NCBI GenBank assembly: GCA_005239435.1
Contig: SZNP01000005.1
Location: 409,190 to 473,189, forward strand
Length of the DNA: 64,000 nucleotides
DNA from: Halorussus salinisoli
GTDB lineage: Archaea > Halobacteriota > Halobacteria > Halobacteriales > Haladaptataceae
Direction of reading: 5' to 3'
The notes under the pieces were generated by a model, which made no database searches, had not been told where the DNA came from, and worked only from the letters and a program-made list of their open reading frames with translations. Below, one piece after another: positions 43,392-52,136 of this stretch. Made by a program: the position numbers and the translations under genes. Positions within the stretch are counted from its first letter, which is position 1, and each line of letters opens with the position of its first letter.

Positions 43392-43399
43392 ATTTTATA
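43392..43399 (-). promoter_or_regulatory. TATA box of the ribose-type ABC operon
   Basis: The minus strand reads TATAAAAT, centred 28 bp from the ATG at 43368. Just upstream is TTAACTATAA, a sequence also present (inverted) at the promoter of the second sugar ABC operon. The rest of the 299-bp gap to 43667 shows nothing else. Confidence 0.6.
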
Positions 43400-43667
43400 G
43401 TTAAGTATCGGAAACCCGGTACGCAGACCGTAATTCAACCTGACGCGGAACTTGAACTGCTTGCCGTACTGCGGTTGGAAATAGTCGACTCACTGGCCAG
43501 TCTGGCTAATATTTCCCGGGCTAAGAACCATTAACAGGTGTTGTTCTGGCTGACAGCCTCCGTCGTAGAAGACCGATACCCGGGTATTCATTACTGGACG
43601 GAGATGAAACCGGGAACGTCTGGCCGCGACCCACCGATTTAACCACCTTCCTCCCGACCTCGTACCC

Positions 43668-44732
43668 ATGAAAGCCGCAGTTCTACGGGAGTACGCCGAA
43701 CCGCTCGAAATCCAGCACGTGCCCGACCCCGAACCGGACTCCCACGGCGTCGTCGTCGAGACCGAAGCCTGCGGCATCTGTCGGAGCGACTGGCACGCGT
43801 GGCAGGGCCACGGTGAGTGGGCCGACGACCGAGTGCCGAAGGGTCAGATTCTCGGCCACGAACCCGCCGGGCGCGTCGTCGCAGTGGGGTCCGGCGTCGA
43901 GCGCGTCCGCGAGGGCGACCGCATCGCGGTGCCGTTCAACCTCGGTCGCGGCGACTGCGAGTTCTGCCGGAACGGCCACGGCAACGTCTGTGCGGACGGA
44001 CTGGCGCTCGGGTTCGAGACCGACGCGCCCGGCGCGTTCGCCGAGCAGGTCCACGTCCCCTACGCCGACTACAACGCCGTCGAGCTCCCGCCGAACGTCT
44101 CACCGGTCGAGATGGCCGGACTCGGTTGCAGGTTCGCCACGGCGTACCACGGACTGGCCCACCGCGCCGACCTCACGCCCGGCGACTGGGTAGCGGTCCA
44201 CGGTTGCGGCGGAGTCGGCCTCTCGGCGGTCCACGTCGCCGACGCGCTCGGCGCGAACGTCGTCGCGGTCGACCTCGCCGACGAGAAACTGTCGAAGGCC
44301 TGCGAGTTGGGTGCGGACGAGACCGTGAACGCCGGGGAGGTCGAGGACGTGCCGGAGCGAATCCGTGGTCTCACGTCCGGCGGTGGGGCGCACGTCTCGG
44401 TGGACGCGCTCGGCGTCGCCGAGACCTGTCGGAACTCCGTCGCGTGCCTCCGCGAGCGCGGCCAGCACCTCCAACTCGGTCTGACGACCGACGAGGAGCG
44501 CGGGGAGGTCGCGCTCCCGACCGACGCGATGACGATGCGCGAAATCACGTTTCTCGGCTCTCGCGGGATGCCGCCAACGCGCTACGGCGAACTCCTCCGG
44601 ATGATGGACCGAGGGACGGTCTCGCCCGCCGCACTGGTGACGAACGAGGTCGCACTCGGTGACGTGCCCGACCGTCTCGCCGCGATGAGCGACTACGGTA
44701 CGGTCGGCATCGAAGTCGTCACGGAGTTCTGA
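43668..44732 (+). CDS. Zinc-dependent alcohol dehydrogenase (MDR family)
   Basis: A 354-residue medium-chain dehydrogenase. Catalytic zinc ligands are visible as Cys in EACGICRSDWHAW and the His/Glu in GHEPAGRVVAVG; the NAD(P) motif is GCGGVGLSAVHVA. In the structural-zinc loop only three of the four usual Cys are present (DCEFCRNGHGNVC; the first is replaced by Arg), so that site is probably altered or lost. It is divergent from the ribose-type ABC operon and probably part of its metabolic neighbourhood. Substrate: a polyol or secondary alcohol is plausible. Confidence 0.92.
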   Translation: MKAAVLREYAEPLEIQHVPDPEPDSHGVVVETEACGICRSDWHAWQGHGEWADDRVPKGQILGHEPAGRVVAVGSGVERVREGDRIAVPFNLGRGDCEFCRNGHGNVCADGLALGFETDAPGAFAEQVHVPYADYNAVELPPNVSPVEMAGLGCRFATAYHGLAHRADLTPGDWVAVHGCGGVGLSAVHVADALGANVVAVDLADEKLSKACELGADETVNAGEVEDVPERIRGLTSGGGAHVSVDALGVAETCRNSVACLRERGQHLQLGLTTDEERGEVALPTDAMTMREITFLGSRGMPPTRYGELLRMMDRGTVSPAALVTNEVALGDVPDRLAAMSDYGTVGIEVVTEF

Positions 44733-44997
44733 ACTGGTGGGTCGATTTTCGGGACGGGATTGATTTTCATTTCTTAGATGTGTATTTATATGGTAGTAGA
44801 AATTATTTATATGTCTATTAGCTATCTACCGTCGCACTCGGCTTCGGACTCGGAACCGTCAAAATCTCCGCGCTGGTAGAGATGACGAACAGGCCAGCGA
44901 TTCCGAGAGGACCTAGCCCGAGCGCCGACGCGAGCGGACGGAACTTCTCACTCCGTCGATTCCGGGAGTTAGACGAGGGCTACCTCCGATACGCGGA

Positions 44998-45006
44998 GTA
45001 TAACTT
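44998..45006 (+). promoter_or_regulatory. TATA-like box deciding the start at 45032
   Basis: GTATAACTT, centred about 30 bp before the ATG at 45032. The open frame extends 50 codons upstream, but the promoter lies inside that part, which excludes the longer start. Other A/T blocks in the 299-bp gap (44770-44830) may belong to upstream transcripts. Confidence 0.5.
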
Positions 45007-45031
45007 TCGTTCTCTTTCTCGTAGTTTCCGT

Positions 45032-46285
45032 ATGCACGACGAGAACTCTCGACGGCGGTTCCTGAAACGTGGGGCCGCCGCCGTGGGGGCGACACCGTTC
45101 GTCAGCCACTCCGTCTCCTCGCACCGCACGCGCTCGAAGACACTCCGCATCGAGAGCGAGGGCGGCGGACTCTCGGCCTACGAGTTCACGGTGAGCGGTG
45201 AGCTCGGACAGGTAGATAGTGGCGACCGGGTAACCGGTCGTCACGCCGCGGGCAACGTCGGTCCGAAGCGCGGGACCGACACCTTCCGGTACTCCGGCGT
45301 CGTCACCGGCCTCGTCCTCGCGGGTCCGGCGACCCTCTACCGCGACGACACGCGGGTCGAACCGTCGTCGTTCTCGCGCCCGGCCGGGTCGCTCACGAGC
45401 GACGACTTCGACGCCGGGTCGGGCACCGACCGCCTCCGCATCGAGAGCGACGGCGGCGGTGTCGCGGTCTACGAATTCACGGCCAGCGGTTCGGTCCGGC
45501 AATTCGACCGCGGCGACATCGTGGACGGGAACCGGGCGGTCGGCCACGTCGGACCCGACAGGGGTGTCGACGAGTTCGCTGTCGGAGGCGAGGTAACGGC
45601 GTTCGCGCTCGCCGGTCCCGCCACGGTCTCGCTGAACGGGAGCGAGGTGACGCCCTCCCGACCTTCTCCCACCGTCTCGCGCGGCAGTCCGAAGCGGAAA
45701 ATCACGGTTCGACCGGATACCTCGGTGTTGTTCGAAACCGTGGTCAGCGACTATCCCGGCGACTACGTTTCGGCCGAGTGGTACGTGGACGGCGAGTGGC
45801 GCGTCGGTCCCGATCTGTTCTACGGCCACCTCGGTTCGAGCAGTCGAGCGACGTTCACCCACCGCTTCGAGTCGCCGGGTACCTACCGGATTCGCTCGGA
45901 GGTCTACCGCGAGGGCGAAGCGTCAAGGGAGGGCGACGAGCCCATCGACGTGGTCGAGTGGACAGTCGAGGTCGGTTCAGACGGAAACCTACCGCCGGTC
46001 GTCGAGCGTCTGGAGCCGACAGCCGAAATCCTCAGAACGAACTACAATACCACCGAGAAGGTCCGGTTCGAGGTCGCCGCGACCGACCCCGACAGCGAAC
46101 TCGACCGGGTGGTCTGGTGGATAGCCCAGGCCGACTCGGTCCACGGCGTCTCGCAGGTCGAGGGCGACTACGACACCGCCAGAATCACCTACGACATCGA
46201 CCCCGGTCTCCCCTTCGGCGCGTACGCCATCGACGAACACGGCGCGATATCCCGGTTCCGCGGCTGGAACGTCGAGAGCGAATGA
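45032..46285 (+). CDS. Tat-exported protein with tandem beta domains and PKD-like repeats
   Basis: A 417-residue exported protein. The Tat signal is NSRRRFLKRGAAAVGATPF. Two clearly duplicated domains of about 80 residues follow: LRIESEGGGLSAYEFTVSG ... GNVGPKRGTDTF ... LAGPATLY and LRIESDGGGVAVYEFTASG ... GHVGPDRGVDEF ... LAGPATVS. The C-terminal part has two immunoglobulin-like/PKD-like beta domains (SAEWYVDGEWRVG; DSELDRVVWWIAQ). Such proteins are probably cell-surface binding or adhesion proteins. No anchor is seen at the C-terminus. Confidence 0.75.
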   Translation: MHDENSRRRFLKRGAAAVGATPFVSHSVSSHRTRSKTLRIESEGGGLSAYEFTVSGELGQVDSGDRVTGRHAAGNVGPKRGTDTFRYSGVVTGLVLAGPATLYRDDTRVEPSSFSRPAGSLTSDDFDAGSGTDRLRIESDGGGVAVYEFTASGSVRQFDRGDIVDGNRAVGHVGPDRGVDEFAVGGEVTAFALAGPATVSLNGSEVTPSRPSPTVSRGSPKRKITVRPDTSVLFETVVSDYPGDYVSAEWYVDGEWRVGPDLFYGHLGSSSRATFTHRFESPGTYRIRSEVYREGEASREGDEPIDVVEWTVEVGSDGNLPPVVERLEPTAEILRTNYNTTEKVRFEVAATDPDSELDRVVWWIAQADSVHGVSQVEGDYDTARITYDIDPGLPFGAYAIDEHGAISRFRGWNVESE

Positions 46286-46287
46286 GC

Positions 46288-46320
46288 GTTAACGCAAACG
46301 GAAACGGAAACGCTAACGCT
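46288..46320. repeat. Hexameric AACGSA/AACGCT repeat between convergent genes
   Basis: A run of 6-bp units (TTAACGC-AAACGG-AAACGG-AAACGC-TAACGC-T) lies right after the Tat-exported protein gene and abuts the end of the small zinc-finger gene. It is a short simple repeat, possibly a replication-slippage product. Confidence 0.55.
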
Positions 46321-46462
46321 ACTCCGACCCCCAGTCGGAGATGCCGAGGACCGAATCGCACTCCGGACAGGTCCAGACTTTCGGGGTACTCGCGCGGTCT
46401 GCCTGCTCCAGTCGCTGGGCCCACTCGCTGATGTCGGATTCGCAGTGCGGACACGTTGCCAT
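46319..46462 (-). CDS. Small CPxC zinc-finger protein, 47 residues
   Basis: A very short gene on the minus strand, reading MATCPHCESDISEWAQRLEQ and ending KVWTCPECDSVLGISDWGSE (split here for length). The two CPxC knuckles (CPHC at 4-7, CPEC at 33-36) form a zinc ribbon. Haloarchaea encode many such small zinc proteins, some affecting growth or biofilm formation, so this is probably real despite its size. It lies 60 bp downstream of the aspartate-dehydrogenase-like gene on the same strand and could be the last cistron of that operon. Confidence 0.75.
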   Translation of the reverse strand: MATCPHCESDISEWAQRLEQADRASTPKVWTCPECDSVLGISDWGSE

Positions 46463-46522
46463 GACTAACGTTACCACGGATTTTGATTTGTACGTTGGGG
46501 CAGGGCCGGGGTCGCGTCCGAT

Positions 46523-47308
46523 TTAGAGAAACGTCACCCCGCCGTCTGCGTCCAGAACGCGTCGGACCGACCCCCAGATAGAGACGAGCGTGTAATCGCC
46601 GGTCACTCCCTCGATCGCACTCCGGCGGACGATTTCGAGGTCGAACCCGTCGCCGGACGCCGCGATGACGTGGTCTGCACTGTCGGCGCTCGGGTCGGCG
46701 ACGAGTTTCGACTCGGTGTCGTCCAACCCCAGCGAAGCCAGTGCCACCGCCGCGTGGGAGTTGAAGTTCCGGGGGAACAACTCGCAGAGGCCGCGAACCG
46801 GCCCCTCGTAGAGGACCGTCCGGCCGTCCACGTCGTCCGGGTCGAGCGAGTCGGCGTAACCGAAATCGAGGTGAGACGGGGCTTTCGTCGCCCGAATCGA
46901 CACCGTATCGAGGGCGTCCCGTGCGTCCACGAGGCCGTCGATGCCGAGTAGCGCGGCGTGCGGTAGATACACGTCCGTGTCGTTCGCCTCTGCCGTCGTC
47001 ACCAGGCGCTCTTCTACCTCCTCGTCGACGAACGCCGACCCGGAGAGGACCATCAGGTCGCTCGATTCGAGGACCGTCTCGCCGAGGTCGGCGACCACCT
47101 CGTGCGTGGCGGCTTCGACGACGAGGTCCACCGGTCGGTCCGTGAGTTCCGACGGGTCGGTTACCTGCTTGTCCGCCGGGACGCCCTCCTTTTGCGACCG
47201 GACGAAGACGTATCCGAGTTCGAAGTCCGGGTCCGACTCGACGTAGTCGTAGAGCGCGCGTCCGATTCGACCGAATCCGAGCAACGCCACCGTGTACGTT
47301 TCGCCCAT
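46523..47308 (-). CDS. Aspartate-dehydrogenase-like oxidoreductase (DUF108 family)
   Basis: A 261-residue NAD(P)-binding protein: VALLGFGRIGRALYDYV at the N-terminus, the EAATHEV segment with the catalytic region, LMVLSGSAFVDEE, and the late FNSHAAVALASLGL, all matching the L-aspartate dehydrogenase (NadX) family, which feeds iminoaspartate to NAD synthesis or deaminates amino acids. It starts 5 bp from the end of the sugar-type ABC ATPase gene, clearly in the same operon. Its presence in a sugar-importer operon is unusual. No nadA/nadC is nearby. Confidence 0.87.
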   Translation of the reverse strand: MGETYTVALLGFGRIGRALYDYVESDPDFELGYVFVRSQKEGVPADKQVTDPSELTDRPVDLVVEAATHEVVADLGETVLESSDLMVLSGSAFVDEEVEERLVTTAEANDTDVYLPHAALLGIDGLVDARDALDTVSIRATKAPSHLDFGYADSLDPDDVDGRTVLYEGPVRGLCELFPRNFNSHAAVALASLGLDDTESKLVADPSADSADHVIAASGDGFDLEIVRRSAIEGVTGDYTLVSIWGSVRRVLDADGGVTFL

Positions 47309-47313
47309 GCGAA

Positions 47314-48516
47314 TCAGAGCGTGAGGTTCGTGCCGGTCGTCCTGTCGAAGAGATGTGACATCGACATGTCGACCGCGAGCGTAACCGTGTCACCCGACGT
47401 CGCCGTGCTGTTCGAGTCGACTCGGACGGTGAACTCGTCTTCCTCCGGAGCGGATTCGCTCGGTGCGAGCGTGAGGTCCTTGTCCGCCCCGATAGGCTCG
47501 ACGACCTTCACGTGCGCCTCGAAGGTCGTGTCGGGCGAGAACGTTTCCTCCACGACCGTCGTGTCGGTCATGTCCTCCGGGCGAACGCCGAACACGAGAT
47601 TCGCCACGTCCCCGTCCCATGAGTCGAGTTTCGCCGCCATCGGTTGGGGTAACTTCAGTTCGAACACGTCCGAGACGACCCACGTGCCGTCGTCGCGCTC
47701 GGCGAGTTCGCAATCGAAGAAGTTCATCGGCGGTTCGCCGATGAACCCGGCGACGAAGAGGTTCGCCGGTCGCTCGTAGACGGTCTGGGGCGGCGCTATC
47801 TGCTGGAGTTTCCCGTCTTTCATCACGGCGACTCGGTCGCTCAGGGTCATCGCCTCCTCCTGATCGTGGGTGACGTACACCGACGTCTTGCCGACTCTGG
47901 CGTGGAGTTTGTTCAACTCCGTCCGCATCTCGATTCGGAGTTTGGCGTCGAGGTTCGAGAGCGGTTCGTCGAACAGGAACACCTCCGGGTCGCGGATGAT
48001 GGCGCGACCGAGCGCGACCCGCTGTTGCTGACCGCCCGAGAGGTCGCCGGGCCGTCGGTCCAGCAACTCGCCGATTCCGAGGAGTTCGCTCACGTCCCGG
48101 ACCTGGTCCTCGATTTCGTCGTTCGGGAAGTGTCGAATCTGGAGCGGAAACCCGAGATTCTCCCGAACCGTCTTGTGAGGATACAACGCGTAGTTCTGGA
48201 ACACCATCGCCACGTCCCGCTCGCGGGGTTCGAGGCCCGCAACGTCGCGGCCGTTGAGGACGATACTCCCCTGGGTCGGCTCTTCCAGTCCCGCAATCAT
48301 CCGCAGGGTAGTCGTCTTTCCGCACCCCGACGGCCCGACGAGGACGACGAACTCGCCGTCGTAGATGTCCATCGACACGTCGTCGACGGCGATTACGTCG
48401 CCCTCGTCGTCGTGAAAGACTTTGGTCAGTCCGTCGAGTTCGAGACTGACGCTTCGCGCCTCGTCGTGGCCGCGTTCCGCAACCTGCGGGTCCTCCCCTC
48501 GGATGGAATCACTCAT
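47314..48516 (-). CDS. Carbohydrate ABC transporter ATPase (UgpC/MalK-type)
   Basis: A 400-residue ATPase of the CUT1 class. Walker A is GPSGCGKTTTLRMIAG, the signature is LSGGQQQRV and Walker B is VFLFDEPLSNLDA. A TOBE-type C-terminal regulatory domain follows (FGVRPEDMTD). The first 25 residues are polar. It pairs with the two permeases and binding protein upstream, which together form a full importer. Confidence 0.94.
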   Translation of the reverse strand: MSDSIRGEDPQVAERGHDEARSVSLELDGLTKVFHDDEGDVIAVDDVSMDIYDGEFVVLVGPSGCGKTTTLRMIAGLEEPTQGSIVLNGRDVAGLEPRERDVAMVFQNYALYPHKTVRENLGFPLQIRHFPNDEIEDQVRDVSELLGIGELLDRRPGDLSGGQQQRVALGRAIIRDPEVFLFDEPLSNLDAKLRIEMRTELNKLHARVGKTSVYVTHDQEEAMTLSDRVAVMKDGKLQQIAPPQTVYERPANLFVAGFIGEPPMNFFDCELAERDDGTWVVSDVFELKLPQPMAAKLDSWDGDVANLVFGVRPEDMTDTTVVEETFSPDTTFEAHVKVVEPIGADKDLTLAPSESAPEEDEFTVRVDSNSTATSGDTVTLAVDMSMSHLFDRTTGTNLTL

Positions 48517-48609
48517 ACTCTGTCCCCCATTATCGTTGTAATCGTTTCTCCGCGCGGCGATTTAGTTGTGTCGAACGATACCACGGCACACGGTTTCCTG
48601 CGGCACGCG

Positions 48610-49476
48610 TCATCCTTTCATCCCTCCCGTGAGTCCGACCACGATGTATCGCTGGAAGAAGAACACGACGAGCGCCGACGGGATGGTCGCCACGATGGCG
48701 GCCGCGGCCATCGACGCCCACTGGATGGACGTGTCGCCTACGAAGAGGAACGTCGAAACCGGGATGGTCATCGACGACAGGTCCGTACTGACGGTGAACG
48801 CGAACAGGAACTCGCGCCACGAGTAGAGGAACGTCAGAATCGTACCGGCCGCGACGCCGGGCATGACGACCGGGAGGACGATGTGGACGAACGCCTGAAT
48901 CTTCGTACAACCGTCCACGCGCGCCGCCTCGTCGAGGTCCTGCGGAATCGTGATGAAGAAGTTCCGCATGATGTAGATGACCAGCGGCAGCCAGAGGTAC
49001 ACGTTGGCGATGATGATTCCCAGTTTCGTGTTCAGCAGTCCGAACTCCGTCATGATACGGTAGTACGGGACTACGAGACCGATCGGCGGGAACAACCGGG
49101 TGAACAGGATGAACACGAACACCAGATTGTCGAAGGGGAAGCGGTATCGGCTGAACGCGTACCCCGCTGGCACTCCGAGTAGCATCACGACGACCGTCGA
49201 GACGCTGGAGATGATGACGCTGTTGACGACCGCCCGCCAGTAGCCGCGTTCGAACAGGGCGATGTAATAGCTCTCCAGCGTTGGGTCTCGCGGCAGGTAG
49301 TTGAAGTTGTAGACGGCCTGGTTCGTCTTCAGCGACGTGAGTAGTTCCCAAACGAGCGGTCCGACGATGAACAGTACCGCGAGGAACAGCACGAGGTGAA
49401 CGACGTATCTGCTTTCGAGTGCGTTCCCGAGGCGTTGCTCGCGCTTGTACCGCTCGAGGCTCATTCGGTCGCTCAT
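48610..49476 (-). CDS. Carbohydrate ABC transporter permease (MalG/UgpE-type)
   Basis: A 288-residue permease with six spans. The EAA loop is DEAARVDGCTKIQAFVHIVLPVV, and the N-terminus begins with a basic, coiled cytoplasmic lead (SLERYKREQRLGNALESR). It forms the importer channel with the MalF-type permease upstream (43-bp gap). Confidence 0.94.
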   Translation of the reverse strand: MSDRMSLERYKREQRLGNALESRYVVHLVLFLAVLFIVGPLVWELLTSLKTNQAVYNFNYLPRDPTLESYYIALFERGYWRAVVNSVIISSVSTVVVMLLGVPAGYAFSRYRFPFDNLVFVFILFTRLFPPIGLVVPYYRIMTEFGLLNTKLGIIIANVYLWLPLVIYIMRNFFITIPQDLDEAARVDGCTKIQAFVHIVLPVVMPGVAAGTILTFLYSWREFLFAFTVSTDLSSMTIPVSTFLFVGDTSIQWASMAAAAIVATIPSALVVFFFQRYIVVGLTGGMKG

Positions 49477-49519
49477 GGGTGCCCGGTCTCCTGCGTCGCG
49501 TTTCGCTGGTCCATTTGGG

Positions 49520-50467
49520 TCATGCTTCGATCTCGCTGAGTTGTTCGAGGATGACGTTCACGTAGAACGCCGCGACGACGAGCGTCACGACGACGAGGAA
49601 CACCGCGACCGCCGACGCGAACCCGTAATCGAACAGTTGGATGCCGAACCGGTAGATGTAGATCGCCAGCACCTCGGTCGCGCCGGCGGGGCCGCCGCCA
49701 GTCGTCGTGTTCGGGATGGCGAACGCTCGGAACGAGAACATCCACGTGATGAGTCCGGCGACGAAGAACGACGGCCGGAGATACGGCAGGGTGACGTGTC
49801 GGAACGTCTGGAACGTCGTTGCGCCGTCCACCTTCGCGGCGTCGTACTGCTCCTGTGGAATCGACTGCAACCCGGCGAGCAGGATGATGGCGGCGAACGG
49901 GATGCGCGACCACGAGTCCGCGAGGACGACGATTATCATCGCGGTGAGCGAGTTCCCCAGCCACGAGTACGTCTCCGACAGGATACCGAGGTCGATCAGT
50001 ATCTTGTTGACGACGCCGAGTTGCCCGTTGAACAGCCATCGCCAGGTCACACCGACGATGGATAGTGGAACTGCCCACGATATCAGGATGAGCGTCGTGT
50101 AAACGTCCCGGACACGTTTTTTAGCGACGTGGTTGAGTGCAAGTGCGATTCCCAGTCCCGACAGCATCGTGACGACGAACGACCCGACCGAGTACACCAG
50201 CGTGTTCTCGACGGCGTTCCAGAACGCCGCGTCGGTCAACATCCGCTCGTAGTTGGACGCCGGAGCGAACTCCGTGATGATGCCTACGGTCTGGTGAAAC
50301 GAACTCCAGACGAGTACGCCAACCGGGTAGACGAAGATGAGTATCAGCGCGAGCAACGCCGGGCCGAGGAACAGAATCCGGACGTGGTCGTTCAGAAACT
50401 GAGAGACACGACTCTTCACCCGTCGATAGGGAGTCGATTCGACGCGTCGTTGGACTTCGGATGCCAT
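49520..50467 (-). CDS. Carbohydrate ABC transporter permease (MalF/UgpA-type)
   Basis: A 315-residue permease. The EAA loop is YDAAKVDGATTFQTFRHVTLP, and the first span is ILFLGPALLALILIFVYPVG. It follows the binding protein gene by 62 bp on the same strand and precedes the MalG-type permease. Residue pattern and length are normal for CUT1 importers. Confidence 0.94.
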   Translation of the reverse strand: MASEVQRRVESTPYRRVKSRVSQFLNDHVRILFLGPALLALILIFVYPVGVLVWSSFHQTVGIITEFAPASNYERMLTDAAFWNAVENTLVYSVGSFVVTMLSGLGIALALNHVAKKRVRDVYTTLILISWAVPLSIVGVTWRWLFNGQLGVVNKILIDLGILSETYSWLGNSLTAMIIVVLADSWSRIPFAAIILLAGLQSIPQEQYDAAKVDGATTFQTFRHVTLPYLRPSFFVAGLITWMFSFRAFAIPNTTTGGGPAGATEVLAIYIYRFGIQLFDYGFASAVAVFLVVVTLVVAAFYVNVILEQLSEIEA

Positions 50468-50529
50468 CGTGGTGAGTCACCTCGATTGAATCGAAGAAGA
50501 CACCGCCAGCGCGGCGGTGCGTCGGCCGG

Positions 50530-52038
50530 TTACTGGCCGAGTATCTGGTCGACGAAGTCCTGGGCCTGCTGGGTCGCCTGCGCTGGCTCCATGTCGCCGA
50601 CGATGGCCTGCTGGAACGGGTCGGCGAGGCGCTGCCAGACGGCCTCCATCTGGGGGAACAACTCGACCTTCCCGTTCTCGACCGCGGAACCGATGACGTC
50701 GGCGAACTGCACGGCGTCGGCCTCGGCGGCGTCGTCGTACACCTGCTCCATGTAGGACATGTTGCCCTCGTAGACGTACTCCCACCACTGGCTGACGTAG
50801 CTCAGGCGCAGGTCGCCGTAGAGCAGTCCCGCGAGTTTGTGGCTGGTGTCGGCGAACGGATTGATGCCGTTCGCGTTCGGGGCGGTCACTCCCTGCTGCT
50901 GGGGGTTCGGTCCCGTGTTCGCCATCGGCGGGAGCACCACTCGGTACTGTTCGCCCGCCTCGTACTGGTTGAGCGCCCGCGGCACGAAGTCGCCGAACGC
51001 GGTCGAGTAGGCGACTTGGCCACTGAGGAACAGATCCACGATGTCCCCTTCGCCGTAGGAGATGACGTCTCCCGGCACCCAGCCGTTGTCCCGCCACTCG
51101 CGCATCTTCTGGAGAACGGTGCGTGCAGGTTGGGTGTCGAACTGGACCGTGCCGTCGTCGGCGACCAAGCTTCCGCCCTGCTGGTAGAGCAACTGTCGGA
51201 ACGAGATGAACAGGTAGGTCGGAGTCCCGGCGTAGTAGGCGTAGCCGTGAACGTCGGTTCCCTCGAACGCCTGCATCGTCTCTTCGAGCAGGTCCCAACT
51301 CCACTCGCCCTCGAAGCGTTGGGGGTCGATGCCCTGCTCTTCGACGAGGTCCACTCGGAGGTGCCCGACAGACCCCTCCAGAATGTTCGGGAATCCGTAC
51401 GTGTGGGTTCCCTCCCGCGTCGTGTCGATGTCCCACTGGACGAGGTTCTGGAGCGTCGAGACGTACGGCTCCCACGGGCTGTCACCCGGATACAGCGGGT
51501 CCGTAACCTCCAGATACCCCTGCTGGACGAACACGGGCATGAGAGGTCCGTCGACGTTCATGACGTGGGGTTGGCCCTGCTGCGAACTGAGTACTTGTTG
51601 TTCCTTCAGGTCGGCCTGGTCGACGCTGATTTCGAGTGGTTCGATGGAGATGCCGGTCTTCTCCTCGAAGACCTCGTAGGTGGCGAGCGTGGCGGGGTCG
51701 AACTCCATGTTGGCCGCCCCGTGGTTGAGTATCTGGAGCGTGTCCACGTCACCGGCGGCGGTGTCTTGCCAGCCTTCCGGTGGTTCCCAAACGTCGAGCG
51801 CACTCTGGAACGACTGGGAGTTCGTCCACGTGCTGTCCTCGTCGCGGTCGGGAACCTGCGTCCGCGCGTCCATCGGCCAGTCGTCGGCGGCCTCGATACG
51901 CCGCTGTCGCCAGTTGTCGGCGAACCCCATTTCCTGTGCCTGTTCTACGAACGATCCGTCCTGCCGGGCGTCGGCGAGGCCGCTGAATCCGGCTAATCCA
52001 GCGGCACTCGCCGACGCCAAGAATGTGCGTCGTTTCAT
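50530..52038 (-). CDS. Extracellular sugar-binding protein (SBP family 1)
   Basis: A 502-residue Tat-exported binding protein (KRRTFLASASAAGLAGFSG signal). The fold contains LQILNHGAANMEF, a KTGISIEPLEISVDQ segment and PYYAGTPTYL-like core elements (YAYYAGTPTYLFISF), as in family-1 solute-binding proteins. No lipobox Cys. It heads the five- or six-gene operon that runs to 46523 or 46319. Its promoter overlaps an inverted repeat. Confidence 0.92.
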   Translation of the reverse strand: MKRRTFLASASAAGLAGFSGLADARQDGSFVEQAQEMGFADNWRQRRIEAADDWPMDARTQVPDRDEDSTWTNSQSFQSALDVWEPPEGWQDTAAGDVDTLQILNHGAANMEFDPATLATYEVFEEKTGISIEPLEISVDQADLKEQQVLSSQQGQPHVMNVDGPLMPVFVQQGYLEVTDPLYPGDSPWEPYVSTLQNLVQWDIDTTREGTHTYGFPNILEGSVGHLRVDLVEEQGIDPQRFEGEWSWDLLEETMQAFEGTDVHGYAYYAGTPTYLFISFRQLLYQQGGSLVADDGTVQFDTQPARTVLQKMREWRDNGWVPGDVISYGEGDIVDLFLSGQVAYSTAFGDFVPRALNQYEAGEQYRVVLPPMANTGPNPQQQGVTAPNANGINPFADTSHKLAGLLYGDLRLSYVSQWWEYVYEGNMSYMEQVYDDAAEADAVQFADVIGSAVENGKVELFPQMEAVWQRLADPFQQAIVGDMEPAQATQQAQDFVDQILGQ

Positions 52039-52059
52039 TACCCAATCCCCCGATATCCT

Positions 52060-52075
52060 TAACTATAATTAGTTA
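52060..52075 (-). promoter_or_regulatory. TATA box overlapped by an inverted repeat (candidate operator)
   Basis: TAACTA-TAAT-TAGTTA (52060-52075) is an inverted repeat with 6-bp arms. The TATA box of the binding-protein gene (AATTATAGTT on the minus strand, 52061-52070) lies inside it, 25-30 bp from the ATG at 52038. A repressor binding here would block TBP. Confidence 0.5.
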
Positions 52076-52136
52076 CTTAAACACTTTGTCAATGATGTGT
52101 AGGTTGATAGCATGACACATTCGTCGCAGTAGTTGG

